DNA of 64,000 nucleotides from Stenotrophomonas panacihumi (lineage in GTDB: Bacteria > Pseudomonadota > Gammaproteobacteria > Xanthomonadales > Xanthomonadaceae), in the NCBI RefSeq assembly GCF_001431645.1, contig NZ_LLXU01000095.1, positions 1 to 64,000 on the forward strand, given 5' to 3'. The translations under genes and the position numbers were made by a program. The notes beneath the pieces are model-generated. The model made no database searches and was not told the DNA's origin. It saw nothing but the letters and a program-made list of their open reading frames with translations. This document shows positions 1 through 13,338 of the stretch, in pieces. Each line of letters starts with the position of its first letter. The first letter of the stretch is position 1.

Positions 1-1
1 T

Positions 2-1096
2 AGCCTGTTCGCTCTTCTTTTGTCCGGCTGCGGCGGTGGCGACAAGCCGGCCCCGCCGGCGCCGCCCGCGCTGGTGGTGCAGCCCGCGCGCGCCGAAGGC
101 CGCGGCATGGCGACCTATCCCGGCGAAGTGCGCGCCAAGCAGGAGAGCGAGCTGGCGTTCCGCGTGGGCGGGCACATCGTCAAGCGGCGGGTGGATGCCG
201 GCGAGCGCGTGCAGCGCGGGCAGGTGCTGGCCGAACTCGATCCGGCCGACCTCGCCCTGCAGGCGCGCTCGGCGCAGGCGCAGTACGAATCGGCGCAGGC
301 GGACCTGGCCCGCGCGCGCGACGACTTCCAGCGCTACGCCAAGCTGGTCGACCAGCAGCTGGTGAGCCGTTCTACTTATGACGCGCAGAACGCCGCCTAC
401 AAGGCCGCGCAGAACCAGGCCGAGGCCGCGCGCGCCAGCCTGGACGTCGCCCGCAACCAGGCGGCCTACACGCACCTGGTGGCGCCGGCCGATGGCGTGA
501 TCGCCAGCCGCCAGGCCGAAGCGGGGCAGGTGGTCGCCGCCGGGCAGACGGTGTTCACCCTCGCCGCCGATGGCGCGCGCGAGATCGCCATCAACCTGCC
601 CGAATCGGACGGACGCCGCTTCAGCGTCGGCCAGCCGGCGGAGATCGAATTGTGGAACCGCCCGGGCGAACGCCTGGCCGGCACGATCCGCGAGATCGCC
701 CCGGCGGCCGATTCGCAGACCCGCACCTATGCCACCCGCGTGGCGCTGGCGCCCGAAGCGCTGGCGTCGGTGGAGCTGGGCCAGAGCGCGCGCGTCTACC
801 TCGCCGGCGCCGACAACGGCGGGCTGACCCTGCCGCTCACCGCGATCCAGCGCGGCGCGCAGGACGCCACCTCGGTGTGGGTGGTGAACCTCGCCGACGG
901 CAAGGTGCACGCGCAGGCGGTGAAGATCGGCGGCTATGGCAGCGACCAGGTGCCGGTGCTGTCGGGCATCGCGGCCAACGACTGGGTTGTCGCCGCCGGC
1001 GGCCACCTGCTGCGCGACGGCGAGCAGGTCACCCCGGTCGACCGCAGCAACCGCCCGCTGCGCACTCCCGCCGCCGCGCCCGCCGCGCAGCGCTGA
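2..1096 (+). CDS. RND efflux pump periplasmic adaptor (membrane fusion) lipoprotein, 5' end missing
   Basis: This is the periplasmic adaptor of a tripartite RND efflux pump, linking the inner-membrane pump encoded next to an outer-membrane channel. The reading frame is open to the window edge. The visible start, LLLSGCGGG, is the end of a signal peptide with a lipobox (Leu-Ser-Gly-Cys), so the true start lies upstream and the mature protein is probably lipid-anchored. Family features follow in order: a first lipoyl half (GHIVKRRVDAGERVQRGQVL), an alpha-helical hairpin rich in Ala/Gln/Arg, a second lipoyl half (APADGVIASRQAEAGQVV) and the beta-barrel and membrane-proximal domains. The pump gene starts 27 nt downstream, so the two form an operon. 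No outer-membrane factor gene follows; it may lie upstream or be a shared TolC. Substrates cannot be read from sequence. Confidence 0.9.
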   Translation, partial: SLFALLLSGCGGGDKPAPPAPPALVVQPARAEGRGMATYPGEVRAKQESELAFRVGGHIVKRRVDAGERVQRGQVLAELDPADLALQARSAQAQYESAQADLARARDDFQRYAKLVDQQLVSRSTYDAQNAAYKAAQNQAEAARASLDVARNQAAYTHLVAPADGVIASRQAEAGQVVAAGQTVFTLAADGAREIAINLPESDGRRFSVGQPAEIELWNRPGERLAGTIREIAPAADSQTRTYATRVALAPEALASVELGQSARVYLAGADNGGLTLPLTAIQRGAQDATSVWVVNLADGKVHAQAVKIGGYGSDQVPVLSGIAANDWVVAAGGHLLRDGEQVTPVDRSNRPLRTPAAAPAAQR

Positions 1097-1123
1097 CGCC
1101 CCCGACCCCTGCGGATACCCCAC

Positions 1124-4100
1124 ATGCGTCGTTTCAATCTCTCCGAATGGGCGCTCACCAATCGCGCGCTCGTGCTGTACGCGATGATCGCCATGGCGCT
1201 CATCGGTGCGTGGTCCTACCGCCACCTGGGCCAGTCCGAAGACCCGCCGTTCACCTTCAAGGCGATGGTGGTGCGCACCCTGTGGCCCGGCGCCACCGCC
1301 GAGCAGGTCTCGCGCGAGGTCACCGAGCGCATCGAGAAGGCGCTGATGAACACCGGCGAGTACGAGTTCATCCGCTCGTACTCGCGCCCGGGCGAGTCGC
1401 AGATCATCTTCATGGCGCGCGACTCGATGAAGTCCAGCGACATCCCCGAGCTCTGGTACCAGGTGCGCAAGCGGGTGGGCGACATCAAGGCCAACCTGCC
1501 GTCGGAAGTGGTCGGCCCGTTCTTCAACGACGAATTCGGCGACACCTTCGGCAACATCTACGCGCTTACCGGCAACGGCTTCGACTACGCGGTGATGAAG
1601 GACTACGCCGACCGCATCCAGCTGGAATTGCAGCGCGTGCCGGACGTGGGCAAGGTCGACCTGGTCGGCCTGCAGGATGAAAAGATCTGGGTCGAGATCT
1701 CCAACACGAAGTTGGCCACGCTCGGCGTGCCGATGAGCGCCGTGCAGGACGCGCTCAAGCAGCAGAACGCGATGGCCCCCTCCGGTTTCGTCGAGACCGC
1801 CGGCGAACGCGTGCAGCTGCGCGTGACCGGCCAGTTGAACTCGGTGGAGGAGATCAACGAGTTCCCCATCCACGCCAACGGCCGCACCGTGCGGCTGGGC
1901 GACATCGCCACCGTGCACCGCGGGTTCTCCGACCCGGCGGCACCGAAGATGCGCTTCATGGGCGAAGACGCCATCGGCATTGCCGTGGCGATGAAGGACG
2001 GTGGCGACATCCTGCGGCTGGGCAGCACGCTGGACAGCGAGTTCGACCGCCTGCAGAAGACGCTGCCGACCGGCATGCAGCTGCGCAAGGTCTCCGACCA
2101 GCCGCATGCGGTGAAGGATTCGGTGGGCGAGTTCGTGCACGTGCTCACCGAGGCGGTGATCATCGTGCTGGCGGTAAGCCTGTTTTCGCTGGGCCTGCGC
2201 ACCGGTTTGGTGGTGGCGGTGTCGATCCCGCTGGTGCTGGCGATGACCTTTGCGGTAATGCATTACTTCGGCATCGGCCTGCACAAGATTTCGCTGGGCG
2301 CGCTGGTGCTGGCGCTGGGCTTGCTGGTGGATGACGCGATCATCGCGGTGGAGATGATGGCCATCAAGATGGAACAGGGCTACGACCGAATGCGCGCGGC
2401 CAGTTTCGCCTGGACATCCACCGCCTTCCCGATGCTCACCGGCACGCTGATCACCGCCGCCGGCTTCCTGCCCATCGCCACCGCGGCCTCGAGTACGGGT
2501 GAATACACCCGCTCGCTGTTCCAGGTGGTGACCATCGCGCTGCTGGTGTCGTGGGTGGCCGCGGTGCTGTTCATTCCCTACCTGGGCGACAAGATGCTGC
2601 CCGACCTGGCCCACCCGCAGCCGCCGAAGCCGGGCAGCCTGGCCGCGCGCTGGCGTGCGCGCCGCGAGGCGTGGGCCGACCGCCACGCGGCCTTTGGCCG
2701 CTGGATCAAGCCCGCGCCGCTGCACCAAGAACACCAGCACGACCCTTACCAGCGGCCGTTCTACCGCCGCTTCCGCGGCTTCCTGGAAGCGTGCATGCGC
2801 CATCGCTGGTGGGTGATCGCCGCGACCGTGCTGTTGTTCGTCGGCTCGCTGATGCTGTTCCGCTTCGTGCCGCAGCAGTTCTTCCCGGACTCCACGCGCC
2901 CCGAGCTGATGGTGGACCTGGAACTGGCCGAGGGCGCCTCGCTGCGTTCGACCGACGCCCAGGCCCATCAGCTGGAGAAGCTGCTGGCCAAGCGCACGGA
3001 CATCGACAACTACGTTGCCTACATCGGCACCGGCTCGCCGCGCTTCTACTTGCCGCTGGACCAGCAGCTGCCGGCGACGAACTTCTCCCAGTTCGTGGTG
3101 TTGGCCAAGGACACCCATGCGCGCGAAACCCTGCGCGACTGGCTGCTGCATGAAGTCGCGCCGCAGTTCCCGCAGCTGCAGTTCCGCGTGACCCGGCTGG
3201 AGAACGGCCCGCCGGTGGGCTACCCGGTGCAGTTCCGCGTATCGGGCGAGCACATCGAACGCGTGCAGGCGCTGGCGCGGCAGGTGGCCGAGAAGGTGCG
3301 GGCCAACCCGCACGTCACCAACGTCAACCTGGACTGGGACGAGCCGAGCAAGATCGTGCGCGTGGTGATCGACCAGGATCGTGCGCGCGCGTTCGGCATC
3401 ACCAGCGCGCAAATCTCGCAGTTCCTGTCCAGTTCCCTTTCGGGCCTGAGCGTGAGCACCTATCGCGAGGACAACGAGCTGATCGAGATGTTGCTGCGTG
3501 GCCCGGAGAACGAGCGTGCGAGCTTGGAAGGGCTGGCGGGCCTGGGCATTCCGACCGGCGATGGCGGCAGCGTGCCGTTGTCGCAGGTAGCGCGCCTGGA
3601 GCCGGCGTTCGAGGACGGCATCATCTGGCACCGCGACCGCCTGCCCACGGTGACCGTGCGCGCGGACATCGCCGACCACATGCTGCCGCCGGCGGTGACG
3701 CAGCAGATCCTGCCGACGCTGGACGGCATCCGTTCGCAGTTGCCGGACGGCTACCTGCTGGAAGTGGGCGGCACGGTGGAGGATTCGGCGCGTGGCCAGA
3801 ACTCGATCAACGCGGGCATGCCGCTGTTCTTGATCGTGGTGGTGACGCTGTTAATGTTGCAGCTGCGCAGTTTCTCGCGCATGGCGATGGTGCTGGTGAC
3901 CGCGCCGCTGGGCATCATCGGCGCCACGCTGTTCCTGTTGTTGTTCCAGATGCCGTTCGGCTTCGTGGCGATGCTGGGCACGATCGCGCTGGCGGGCATG
4001 ATCATGCGCAATTCGGTGATCCTGGTGGACCAGATCCAGCAGGACATCGATGCCGGGCATGATCGCTGGCACGCGATCCTGGATGCGACGGTGCGGCGTT

Positions 4101-4291
4101 TCCGCCCGATCGTGTTGACCGCGCTGGCGGCGGTGCTGGCGATGATTCCGCTGTCGCGCAGTGCGTTCTATGGGTCGATGGCGGTGGCGATCATGGGTGG
4201 GTTGATCGTGGGTACGGTGCTGACGCTGGTGTTCTTGCCGGTGCTTTATGCGACCTGGTTCAGGGTCAAGGAGTCTGAAGCTGGGGGGTGA
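1124..4291 (+). CDS. RND-family multidrug efflux permease (HAE1/AcrB type)
   Basis: The 1055-aa inner-membrane pump is the usual length for AcrB-type RND transporters and should export hydrophobic or amphiphilic compounds by proton antiport. The N-terminal helix is followed by a porter region (PGATAEQVSREVTERIE), then the TM4 segment ALGLLVDDAI, which carries the conserved proton-relay Asp pair (D403-D404). A second, duplicated half starts near residue 555 (RHRWWVIAATVLLF). Between the halves is a long hydrophilic loop (about residues 500-550) rich in Arg, Trp and His, longer than in AcrB. The ATG is chosen from its spacing to the adaptor gene. The partner adaptor is directly upstream. The subfamily could be closer to TriC/MdtB-like pumps than to AcrB; I cannot resolve this by eye. 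Confidence 0.92.
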   Translation: MRRFNLSEWALTNRALVLYAMIAMALIGAWSYRHLGQSEDPPFTFKAMVVRTLWPGATAEQVSREVTERIEKALMNTGEYEFIRSYSRPGESQIIFMARDSMKSSDIPELWYQVRKRVGDIKANLPSEVVGPFFNDEFGDTFGNIYALTGNGFDYAVMKDYADRIQLELQRVPDVGKVDLVGLQDEKIWVEISNTKLATLGVPMSAVQDALKQQNAMAPSGFVETAGERVQLRVTGQLNSVEEINEFPIHANGRTVRLGDIATVHRGFSDPAAPKMRFMGEDAIGIAVAMKDGGDILRLGSTLDSEFDRLQKTLPTGMQLRKVSDQPHAVKDSVGEFVHVLTEAVIIVLAVSLFSLGLRTGLVVAVSIPLVLAMTFAVMHYFGIGLHKISLGALVLALGLLVDDAIIAVEMMAIKMEQGYDRMRAASFAWTSTAFPMLTGTLITAAGFLPIATAASSTGEYTRSLFQVVTIALLVSWVAAVLFIPYLGDKMLPDLAHPQPPKPGSLAARWRARREAWADRHAAFGRWIKPAPLHQEHQHDPYQRPFYRRFRGFLEACMRHRWWVIAATVLLFVGSLMLFRFVPQQFFPDSTRPELMVDLELAEGASLRSTDAQAHQLEKLLAKRTDIDNYVAYIGTGSPRFYLPLDQQLPATNFSQFVVLAKDTHARETLRDWLLHEVAPQFPQLQFRVTRLENGPPVGYPVQFRVSGEHIERVQALARQVAEKVRANPHVTNVNLDWDEPSKIVRVVIDQDRARAFGITSAQISQFLSSSLSGLSVSTYREDNELIEMLLRGPENERASLEGLAGLGIPTGDGGSVPLSQVARLEPAFEDGIIWHRDRLPTVTVRADIADHMLPPAVTQQILPTLDGIRSQLPDGYLLEVGGTVEDSARGQNSINAGMPLFLIVVVTLLMLQLRSFSRMAMVLVTAPLGIIGATLFLLLFQMPFGFVAMLGTIALAGMIMRNSVILVDQIQQDIDAGHDRWHAILDATVRRFRPIVLTALAAVLAMIPLSRSAFYGSMAVAIMGGLIVGTVLTLVFLPVLYATWFRVKESEAGG

Positions 4292-5042
4292 TTTTTTTGA
4301 GGGCGCGCTGCAGGTTGCGGCTATTGGCGGCGGCTTACGGTGCGGGCACCGGCCTGCCGCATAGCGTCGTCACGGCTCGGGCGAACATCCTGTTCGACTC
4401 GCCGCACGCGGGCCATCCATGGCCCGCTGACGCCCCTATACGGCCGGCCGGCGCTAGGCGCGTCAGTGTTCCCACTTCGTTAAAGGCGCGCAGGAGAGGG
4501 GGTAGGGAAGAGCAAAGGCAAGAGCAAAAGCCGAAGCGCTCGTCTGAACCTTCCTCCATTCTCCAAATACCACTTTGCCTTTGATCTTCCGGTCGCGGTG
4601 GAAGCCGCTTACGGGAGGAGGTGGTGATCGGAGAGGGCTGGCGCTGTTGGTGTCCGGTCGTGGGTATCTGGAGGGACTGTGGGGGTGGGGCCCTTTCGGG
4701 ACCGTTGGCGCCATGGATGGCGCCGACGAGCCCCCATGGATGGGTTCACGGCGTGTCCCGAAAGGGCCCCACCCCCGCAGGCCGTGCACAACCCAATGCG
4801 AGCCGATCAACATCGAAGGCCACGAAAACCCACCACAAACGCAAACCCCAAAAACCCGCGGCCCAGGCCGCCAATCCCTCCCCTCTGGAACCCAGCATCC
4901 CACCGCCACCCAGCACCGGGATGACACTCTCCCTACATATTCATGGGTAAGCTGTAGAGCGAACACACAGGCGCGTACAGCGCGCCGCCAGCCGTCGACC
5001 CCGCGTCGGCCGCCCGCATGGAGTTTCAAAGGAGAACCCCGC
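4292..5042. other. 751-bp non-coding region rich in inverted repeats, upstream of acnA
   Basis: No convincing gene is present. Frames that stay open here lack a ribosome-binding site, have atypical composition and merely extend acnA or run antisense. The stretch holds a short hairpin at 4382-4396, a perfect palindromic stem at 4408-4427 (8-bp arms, TCCA loop) that could help terminate the efflux operon, and a very large compound hairpin at 4677-4780 listed separately. The last roughly 120 bp before acnA are the most likely place for its promoter, but no clear -35/-10 pair could be assigned. Confidence 0.6.
4677..4780. repeat. Large compound inverted repeat (26-bp arms with a nested hairpin)
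   Basis: Arms 4681-4702 and 4755-4776 are perfect 22-bp reverse complements (core GGGGCCCTTTCGGGAC). They extend through a T.G wobble at 4680/4777 and three more pairs to 4677/4780. The 52-bp interior contains a second near-perfect hairpin (4704-4712 with 4719-4727, around GGCGCC-ATGGAT-GGCGCC) and a third smaller one around CCCATGGATGGG. There is no run of T after the stem, so it is not a standard intrinsic terminator. CCATGGATGG-containing palindromes recall the dispersed repeats of Xanthomonadaceae genomes; that assignment is inference. Confidence 0.75.
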
Positions 5043-7805
<2,763 letters not shown>

Positions 7806-7851
7806 TCGAACCGCGCGCCCTCTCCTCCCAGGCGGGGAGAGGGCGGCGGGC

Positions 7852-8298
7852 TCAGCCTTCGCCCACCGGCGTCCACTCGGCGCTGACCAGGCGCCAGTCG
7901 CCGCCGACTTCCCGCCAGCCGGTCTCCACTTCATAGGCCCGCGCCTCGTCGGGCAGCCAGCGGCCATCGCCGCCGGTGAGCAGCGCATCGAAGCGGACCG
8001 TGGCGCTGCCCTGCCCCATCTCCACCCGCAGCCGCCCCAGCGTGACCCCGACTTTCCCGCGCGCCAGCAGCTGCAACTGCATGGTGCGACGCAGCATGTC
8101 GCGATCCAGCCCGCCGCTGCCGCGGAAGTCCTCGGCGACGCCTTCCATGACCGCGTCGGGCTGGCGGGCCTCGAGCCCGGCCTGCATCCGCGCCACTTCC
8201 GCGCGCAGGCGCTGCTCCGGGGGTTCGTGCCGGCAGGCCGCCAAAAGCACGCAACAGGCCAGCAGCAGCGTCCAAATCCCGCCCGATCGGCTCCGCAT
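7852..8298 (-). CDS. Small lipoprotein, possibly NTF2-like fold
   Basis: This is a 148-aa protein with an N-terminal signal and lipobox (VLLAAC near residue 20), so it is predicted to be a lipid-anchored periplasmic or envelope protein. The rest shows the layout of small NTF2/SnoaL-like proteins: a helical N-terminus ([20 protein letters not shown]), then alternating strands ending in [15 protein letters not shown]. No catalytic residues could be identified. The ATG at 8298 is preferred over an in-frame codon 27 codons upstream because it directly precedes the hydrophobic signal and follows an AGGTGA site. It is convergent with acnA and divergent from rpfB. Function unknown. Confidence 0.7.
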   Translation of the reverse strand: MRSRSGGIWTLLLACCVLLAACRHEPPEQRLRAEVARMQAGLEARQPDAVMEGVAEDFRGSGGLDRDMLRRTMQLQLLARGKVGVTLGRLRVEMGQGSATVRFDALLTGGDGRWLPDEARAYEVETGWREVGGDWRLVSAEWTPVGEG

Positions 8299-8402
8299 CT
8301 TCACCTGCTCTTCGCCTTTTCCATTCGGAACGGTATCCTCACATGCGACCCAGGTGCGTTCCACCCCGCGGTCGATCACCCAATACCCTGGAGGGGGGCA
8401 GA

Positions 8403-10088
8403 ATGAGTCAGGCGCGTCCTTGGTTGCAAAGTTATCCGCACGGCGTTCCCGCCGAGATCGACGCGGACGAGTTCCACACCATTGCCGACGTGTTCCAGAC
8501 CTCGGTCAAGAAGTTCGGTGACCGCCCCGCCTATTCCAGCTTCGGCAAGACGCTGACCTACGCGCAGGTCGATGAGCTCTCGCGCCAGTTCGCCGGCTAC
8601 CTGCTCGGCGAGCTGCAGCTGAAGAAGGGCGACCGCGTCGCCCTGATGATGCCCAACTGCCTGCAGTACCCGATCGCCACGTTCGGCATCCTGCGCGCCG
8701 GCCTGACGGTGGTGAACGTCAACCCGCTGTACACCGGGCGCGAGCTGAAGCACCAGCTCGTCGACGCCGGCGCCAGCGTGCTGGTGGCCATCGACAACTT
8801 CGGCAACACCGTCGAGCAGGTGATCGGCGAGACGCCGGTGCGCCAGGTCATCACCACCGGCCTGGGCGACATGCTCGGCTTCCCGAAGGGGCCGCTGGTC
8901 AACTTCGTGGTCAAGTACATCAAGAAGCTGGTGCCCGATTACCGCGTGCATGGCGCGATCCGCTTCCGCGACACGCTGGCGCTGGGCCGCAAGCACACCG
9001 TGCCGGCGCTGGACATCGAGGGCGACGACATCGCCTTCCTGCAGTACACCGGCGGCACCACCGGCGTGGCGAAGGGCGCGATGCTCACGCACCGCAACCT
9101 GGTGGCGAACATGCAGCAGGCGCATGCGTGGATCGCGGCGACCGGCAAGCTGCAGGAAGGCCATGAAGTGGTCATCACCGCGCTGCCGCTGTACCACATC
9201 TTCGCGTTGACGGCGAACGGCCTGGTCTTCATGAAGCTGGGCGGCTGCAACCACCTCATCAGCAATCCGCGCGACATGCCCGGCTTCGTCAAGGAGCTCA
9301 AGGGCGCGCGCTTCACCGCCATCACCGGCGTCAACACGCTGTTCAACGGCCTGCTCAACACGCCGGGCTTCGACCAGATCGACTTCTCCACGCTGAAGAT
9401 GACCCTGGGCGGCGGCATGGCCGTGCAGCGCTCGGTCGCCGAGCGCTGGAAGAAGGTCACCGGCGTCACCCTGGTGGAGGCCTACGGCCTGACCGAAACC
9501 TCGCCGGCGGCCTGCATCAACCCGCTGGACCTGGCCGAGTACAACGGCGCGATCGGCCTGCCGATTCCCTCCACCGACGCATGCGTCAAGGACGATGCCG
9601 GCAACAGCCTGCCGCAGGGCGAGATCGGCGAGCTGTGCATCAAGGGCCCGCAGGTGATGAAGGGCTACTGGCAGCGCCCGGAGGAAACCGCCCAGGCAAT
9701 CGACGCCGACGGCTGGATGCACACCGGCGATATCGCGCGGATGGACGAGAAGGGCTTCTTCTATATCGTCGACCGCAAGAAGGACATGATCCTGGTCTCC
9801 GGCTTCAACGTGTATCCGAACGAGATCGAGGACGTCATCGCGATGATGCCGGGCGTGGCCGAAGTGGCCGCGGTCGGCGTGCCGGACGAGAAGTCCGGCG
9901 AGGTGGTGAAGGTGGTGATCGTCAAGAAGGACCCGAACCTCACAGCCGAGCAGGTCAAGGAACACGCGCGCGCCAACCTCACCGGTTACAAGCATCCGCG
10001 CATCGTGGAGTTCCGCAAGGAATTGCCCAAGACCAACGTCGGCAAGATCCTGCGCCGCGAACTGCGCGACGCCACGCCCGCTGCCTGA
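8403..10088 (+). CDS. rpfB: Long-chain fatty-acid-CoA ligase (RpfB/FadD)
   Basis: This enzyme activates long-chain fatty acids with ATP and CoA. The 561-aa length is the same as E. coli FadD. Adenylate-forming motifs are clear: the P-loop [17 protein letters not shown] near residue 215, YGLTETSPA near 360, and the hinge/C-terminal region [12 protein letters not shown] followed by [18 protein letters not shown]. The ATG at 8403 follows a GGAGGGGGG site; an upstream in-frame start is rejected. It sits 180 nt ahead of rpfF in the same direction, as in Xanthomonas, where RpfB takes part in DSF-family signal turnover and in fatty-acid activation (established knowledge). fadD is the alternative name. 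Confidence 0.93.
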   Translation: MSQARPWLQSYPHGVPAEIDADEFHTIADVFQTSVKKFGDRPAYSSFGKTLTYAQVDELSRQFAGYLLGELQLKKGDRVALMMPNCLQYPIATFGILRAGLTVVNVNPLYTGRELKHQLVDAGASVLVAIDNFGNTVEQVIGETPVRQVITTGLGDMLGFPKGPLVNFVVKYIKKLVPDYRVHGAIRFRDTLALGRKHTVPALDIEGDDIAFLQYTGGTTGVAKGAMLTHRNLVANMQQAHAWIAATGKLQEGHEVVITALPLYHIFALTANGLVFMKLGGCNHLISNPRDMPGFVKELKGARFTAITGVNTLFNGLLNTPGFDQIDFSTLKMTLGGGMAVQRSVAERWKKVTGVTLVEAYGLTETSPAACINPLDLAEYNGAIGLPIPSTDACVKDDAGNSLPQGEIGELCIKGPQVMKGYWQRPEETAQAIDADGWMHTGDIARMDEKGFFYIVDRKKDMILVSGFNVYPNEIEDVIAMMPGVAEVAAVGVPDEKSGEVVKVVIVKKDPNLTAEQVKEHARANLTGYKHPRIVEFRKELPKTNVGKILRRELRDATPAA

Positions 10089-10126
10089 GCGTGACGCGGG
10101 CCCCGCGCCCGCCGCCCGCCCACCTG

Positions 10127-10159
10127 AAGCGCCCGTGAGCCCCCGGCTTGCGGGCGTTT
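10127..10159 (+). terminator. Weak hairpin after rpfB (possible attenuator)
   Basis: Stem 10127-10135/10151-10159 (AAGCGCCCG with CGGGCGTTT, one G.T pair) is followed by only a short T stretch. It could reduce read-through from rpfB into rpfF. A TAGAAT -10-like box lies about 15 nt downstream (10173-10178), suggesting that rpfF also has its own promoter. Confidence 0.4.
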
Positions 10160-10268
10160 CACTTTGGGCGCATAGAATCGGTCGTCGGCGCGCGCTCCCT
10201 CCTCGTTTCCCCCTCAATCTTCTCCGTCCGCAAGGCGGCCGACCGGACGGTCTTCACGGAGAATCCAC

Positions 10269-11138
10269 ATGTCTGTCGTCCACCCGTTCCCCCAGCACAT
10301 CTCCACCCGCACCCTGCGCGTTGTCGAAGAGACCGAGCGCGATGTGTACTGGATCAACATGCACGCCAACCTGGTCACCCAGCCGGGCCGCGCCTGCTTC
10401 TCCTCGCGCCTGGTGGACGAGATCGTCGACTACCAGCGCCAGCTGGGCCGTCGCCTCACCCTCAAGGGCGCCCTCACCCCGCACGTGGTGCTGGCCTCGG
10501 ACAGCGACGTCTACAACCTCGGCGGCGACCTTGAACTGTTCTGCCGCCTGATCCGCGAACAGGACCGCGCCACCCTGCTCGATTACGCGCGTCGCTGCGT
10601 CACCGGCGTGCATGCCTTCCACGATGGCCTGGGCGTGCACGCGCACAGCATCGCGCTGGTACAGGGCAATGCGCTGGGCGGTGGCTTCGAGGCGGCGCTG
10701 AGCTGCCACACGATCGTCGCCGAGGAACACGTGATGATGGGCCTGCCGGAGGTGCTGTTCGACCTGTTCCCCGGCATGGGCGCCTATTCCTTCATGTGCC
10801 AGCGCGTGGCGCCGCGCCTGGCCGAGAAGCTGATGCTCGAAGGCAACCTCTACAGCGCCCGCGAGCTGCACGAGATGGGCCTGGTGGACATCGTCGTGCC
10901 GACCGGCGAAGGCGTGGCGGCGGTCGAGCAGGTCATCCGCGACAGCAAGCGCATCCCGCATGCGCGCGCGGCGATGCACAAGGTCCGCGAGCTGGCGACC
11001 TCGGTGCCGCTGGAGGAAATGATGCGGATCACCGAGATCTGGGTGGACACGGCGATGACGCTCGGCGAGAAGTCCCTGCGCACGATGGACCGGTTGGTCC
11101 GCGCCCAGAGCCGTCGCGCCGAGCCGGCGCTGGCCTGA
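10269..11138 (+). CDS. rpfF: RpfF, DSF (diffusible signal factor) synthase
   Basis: This crotonase-family enzyme converts 3-hydroxyacyl-ACP to cis-2-unsaturated fatty acids of the DSF family. The 289-aa length equals Xanthomonas RpfF. The two catalytic glutamates known from RpfF structures fall at exactly the same numbers here, E141 (NALGGGFE) and E161 (GLPEVLFDLFPG). The oxyanion-hole region is HSIALVQGNALGGG. The start ATG follows a GGAG site (ttcacGGAGaatccac). It lies downstream of rpfB and converges on rpfC with only 7 nt between stop codons. In Xanthomonas, RpfC binds RpfF and limits its activity until DSF accumulates; the same regulation is expected here. Confidence 0.97.
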   Translation: MSVVHPFPQHISTRTLRVVEETERDVYWINMHANLVTQPGRACFSSRLVDEIVDYQRQLGRRLTLKGALTPHVVLASDSDVYNLGGDLELFCRLIREQDRATLLDYARRCVTGVHAFHDGLGVHAHSIALVQGNALGGGFEAALSCHTIVAEEHVMMGLPEVLFDLFPGMGAYSFMCQRVAPRLAEKLMLEGNLYSARELHEMGLVDIVVPTGEGVAAVEQVIRDSKRIPHARAAMHKVRELATSVPLEEMMRITEIWVDTAMTLGEKSLRTMDRLVRAQSRRAEPALA

Positions 11139-11145
11139 CCCGCGC

Positions 11146-13338
11146 TCAGGGACGGGGCGAACGCTCCTCGGTGCGGACCCGGTTCGCCTGGGCCCGTGCC
11201 TCGAGCGCGGCACGCCCCTGCCCGATCTGCTCGCGCAGGCGGGCGGCGCGTTGCCGCCATTCGCCCTGCACCTGCCAGTCGGGCATGCGCATCAGCTCCC
11301 CGCCACCGGTCGCCACCGCCACCAGGCCGAGGTTGCTGGCCACGCCCCGCAGGGCGTGGGCATGTTCGCGCAGGCGCTCCCACTGGCCGGCCTCGCCCGC
11401 CTCGCCGATGGCGCTCATGCAGTCCTGCGTATCGCTCAGGCACTGGGCGATGAACTGCTGTTCGAAACCGTCGCCCATGCCCAGGGCGGCGAGCTCGTCG
11501 AGCACGCCCGGGTCGAGCACGGTGTCGCTGGCGCGCGTGGCGTCATGCACCAGCACGTTGCCGCCGGCCGGGGCCATGCGCCCGTTGGCGGCGATCTCGG
11601 CCAGCGTGTCGAGCAGCTTCACCGCCATGACCGGCTTGGCGAGGAACGCGTAGGCGCCCGCCTGCTGGCAGCGACGGATCGAATCGGGCGTGACGTCGGC
11701 GCTGAGCACCATCACCGGGGTATACGGCAGGCCGCTGGCCTGCATCACGCGCAGCTGCTTGAGCATGTCCAGGCCACTCATGCCCGGCATGTGCAGGTCG
11801 ACGATCACCGCATCGAAATCCGCGTCGGACAACAAGTCCAGCACCTGCTCGGCGCCGTTGACGCAGACCACGCGGTGGCCGGCCTTCTCCAGCAGGCGTT
11901 GCAGCACCATGCGGTTGGCCTCGTGGTCGTCGGCGACCAGGATGCGCATGCTGCGCACGCGTGCCCGATGGCGCAGGAACGGGTTGGAGAAGGCGATGAC
12001 GTTGGAGTCACCCGACTCCTCGATGCGCTCCACGCCCTGTTCGCCCTCCGCCTCGTTGGCGGCGACGGTGCCCACGTCGATCGGCACTTCGAACCAGAAC
12101 AGGCTGCCGCGCGGCACGTGGTCCTGGTGGCCGATCTCGCCGCCCATCGCCTCGACCAGGCCCTTGGCGATGGTCGTGCCCAGGCCGGTGCCCTCGTAGC
12201 GGCGCGCCAGGCCGACGTCGGCCTGCTCGAACGCGTCGAACAGGCGGTCGCGCATCGCCGCGGGCACGCCGATGCCGGTGTCGAGGATTTCGAAGCGCAG
12301 CCGCGCCCGCCCACGCACCACCCCGGCATCGCCGAGGTTGCGTACGCGCAGCAGGACGAAACCTTCGTCGGTGAACTTCACCGCGTTGCCCGCCAGGTTG
12401 AGCAGCACCTGGCGCAGGTGGCCCGGGTCGCTGCTCACCCAGTCGGGCACGTCGGCGGCGATGTCCACGCGGTAGTCCAGCCCCTTGCCGCGCGCCTGCG
12501 GCAGCAGGATCAGGCCGATCGCCGAGACCAGCTCGCGCAGCGAGAAGTCCTCGCGGTCGATGCGGACCTTGCCGGCCTCGATGGCGGAGATATCCAGCAC
12601 TTCCTCCACCAGCGACAGCAGGCTGCGCGCCGAGGCCTGGATGGTGCCCAGGCACTCGCGCTGCTCGCTGTCGAGCTGGGTGGTGGCCAGCACCTCGGTC
12701 ATGCCCGACAGGCCGTTGAGCGGCGTGCGGAACTCGTGGCTCATGTTGGCCAGGAAGCGGCTCTTGGCCTCGTTGGCATGGCGCGCCTCGCTGACCGCGC
12801 GGGTCAGCGCGTGCAGCAGTGAATCGAAGTACAGCGGGATGGCGATCAGGCCCAGCAACAGGCCCCAGGAGAGATAGGCGTTGGCCTGCCAGTAGGGCGA
12901 GAACACGATGGCCGCCAGGAAGCACAGCCCGCCCATCGCGGTGGCCGCGCGCAGGTAGTTGCTGCCGTAGCGCATGCCGTTGCCGATGGTCACCCACATG
13001 CACACGGCGTAGAGCGGCGCGGCCGGCTCGCCCTGGATCGCCATGATGGCACCCATGCACACGTAATCGGTGAACATGCCGATGCAGCGGCGCACGTGCG
13101 AGACGCCCGGCCGGGCGAGGATCGCCGTCATCAGGCAGACCGCGACGGTGAGTTCGAACAGCAGGATCAGCCAGGTCAGCGGCAGGGTGTCGCCGTGGTC
13201 ATGATGGGCCCAGCGCCAGCCCAGGTAGCCCATGAACAGGGCGGTGATGACGATGCGGATCAGGTTCTGCGCGTGCTCGCTGTCCGGCCGCCGGGCCAGG
13301 CGCTGCTTCACCCACGCGACGGCTGGCCAGCTTTTCAC
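11146..13338 (-). CDS. rpfC: RpfC, hybrid sensor kinase for DSF
   Basis: This inner-membrane DSF receptor has 730 aa against about 726 in X. campestris. Five N-terminal transmembrane segments (about residues 27-175) precede a HisKA domain with H201 ([12 protein letters not shown]), an HATPase domain ([18 protein letters not shown]), a receiver with phosphoacceptor D514 ([12 protein letters not shown]) and a C-terminal HPt domain with H661 ([13 protein letters not shown]). These match the known phosphorelay residues H198, D512 and H657 of RpfC. It starts with GTG and overlaps the rpfG stop codon by 4 nt (GTGA), so the two are translationally coupled. No rpfH gene lies between rpfC and rpfG. 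Confidence 0.97.
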   Translation of the reverse strand: MKSWPAVAWVKQRLARRPDSEHAQNLIRIVITALFMGYLGWRWAHHDHGDTLPLTWLILLFELTVAVCLMTAILARPGVSHVRRCIGMFTDYVCMGAIMAIQGEPAAPLYAVCMWVTIGNGMRYGSNYLRAATAMGGLCFLAAIVFSPYWQANAYLSWGLLLGLIAIPLYFDSLLHALTRAVSEARHANEAKSRFLANMSHEFRTPLNGLSGMTEVLATTQLDSEQRECLGTIQASARSLLSLVEEVLDISAIEAGKVRIDREDFSLRELVSAIGLILLPQARGKGLDYRVDIAADVPDWVSSDPGHLRQVLLNLAGNAVKFTDEGFVLLRVRNLGDAGVVRGRARLRFEILDTGIGVPAAMRDRLFDAFEQADVGLARRYEGTGLGTTIAKGLVEAMGGEIGHQDHVPRGSLFWFEVPIDVGTVAANEAEGEQGVERIEESGDSNVIAFSNPFLRHRARVRSMRILVADDHEANRMVLQRLLEKAGHRVVCVNGAEQVLDLLSDADFDAVIVDLHMPGMSGLDMLKQLRVMQASGLPYTPVMVLSADVTPDSIRRCQQAGAYAFLAKPVMAVKLLDTLAEIAANGRMAPAGGNVLVHDATRASDTVLDPGVLDELAALGMGDGFEQQFIAQCLSDTQDCMSAIGEAGEAGQWERLREHAHALRGVASNLGLVAVATGGGELMRMPDWQVQGEWRQRAARLREQIGQGRAALEARAQANRVRTEERSPRP

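Noticed and set aside
4575..5042. N-terminal extension of aconitase
   Set aside because: The frame is open but crosses the large palindrome, is Pro/Arg-rich and not protein-like; a good ribosome-binding site and the family start are at 5043.
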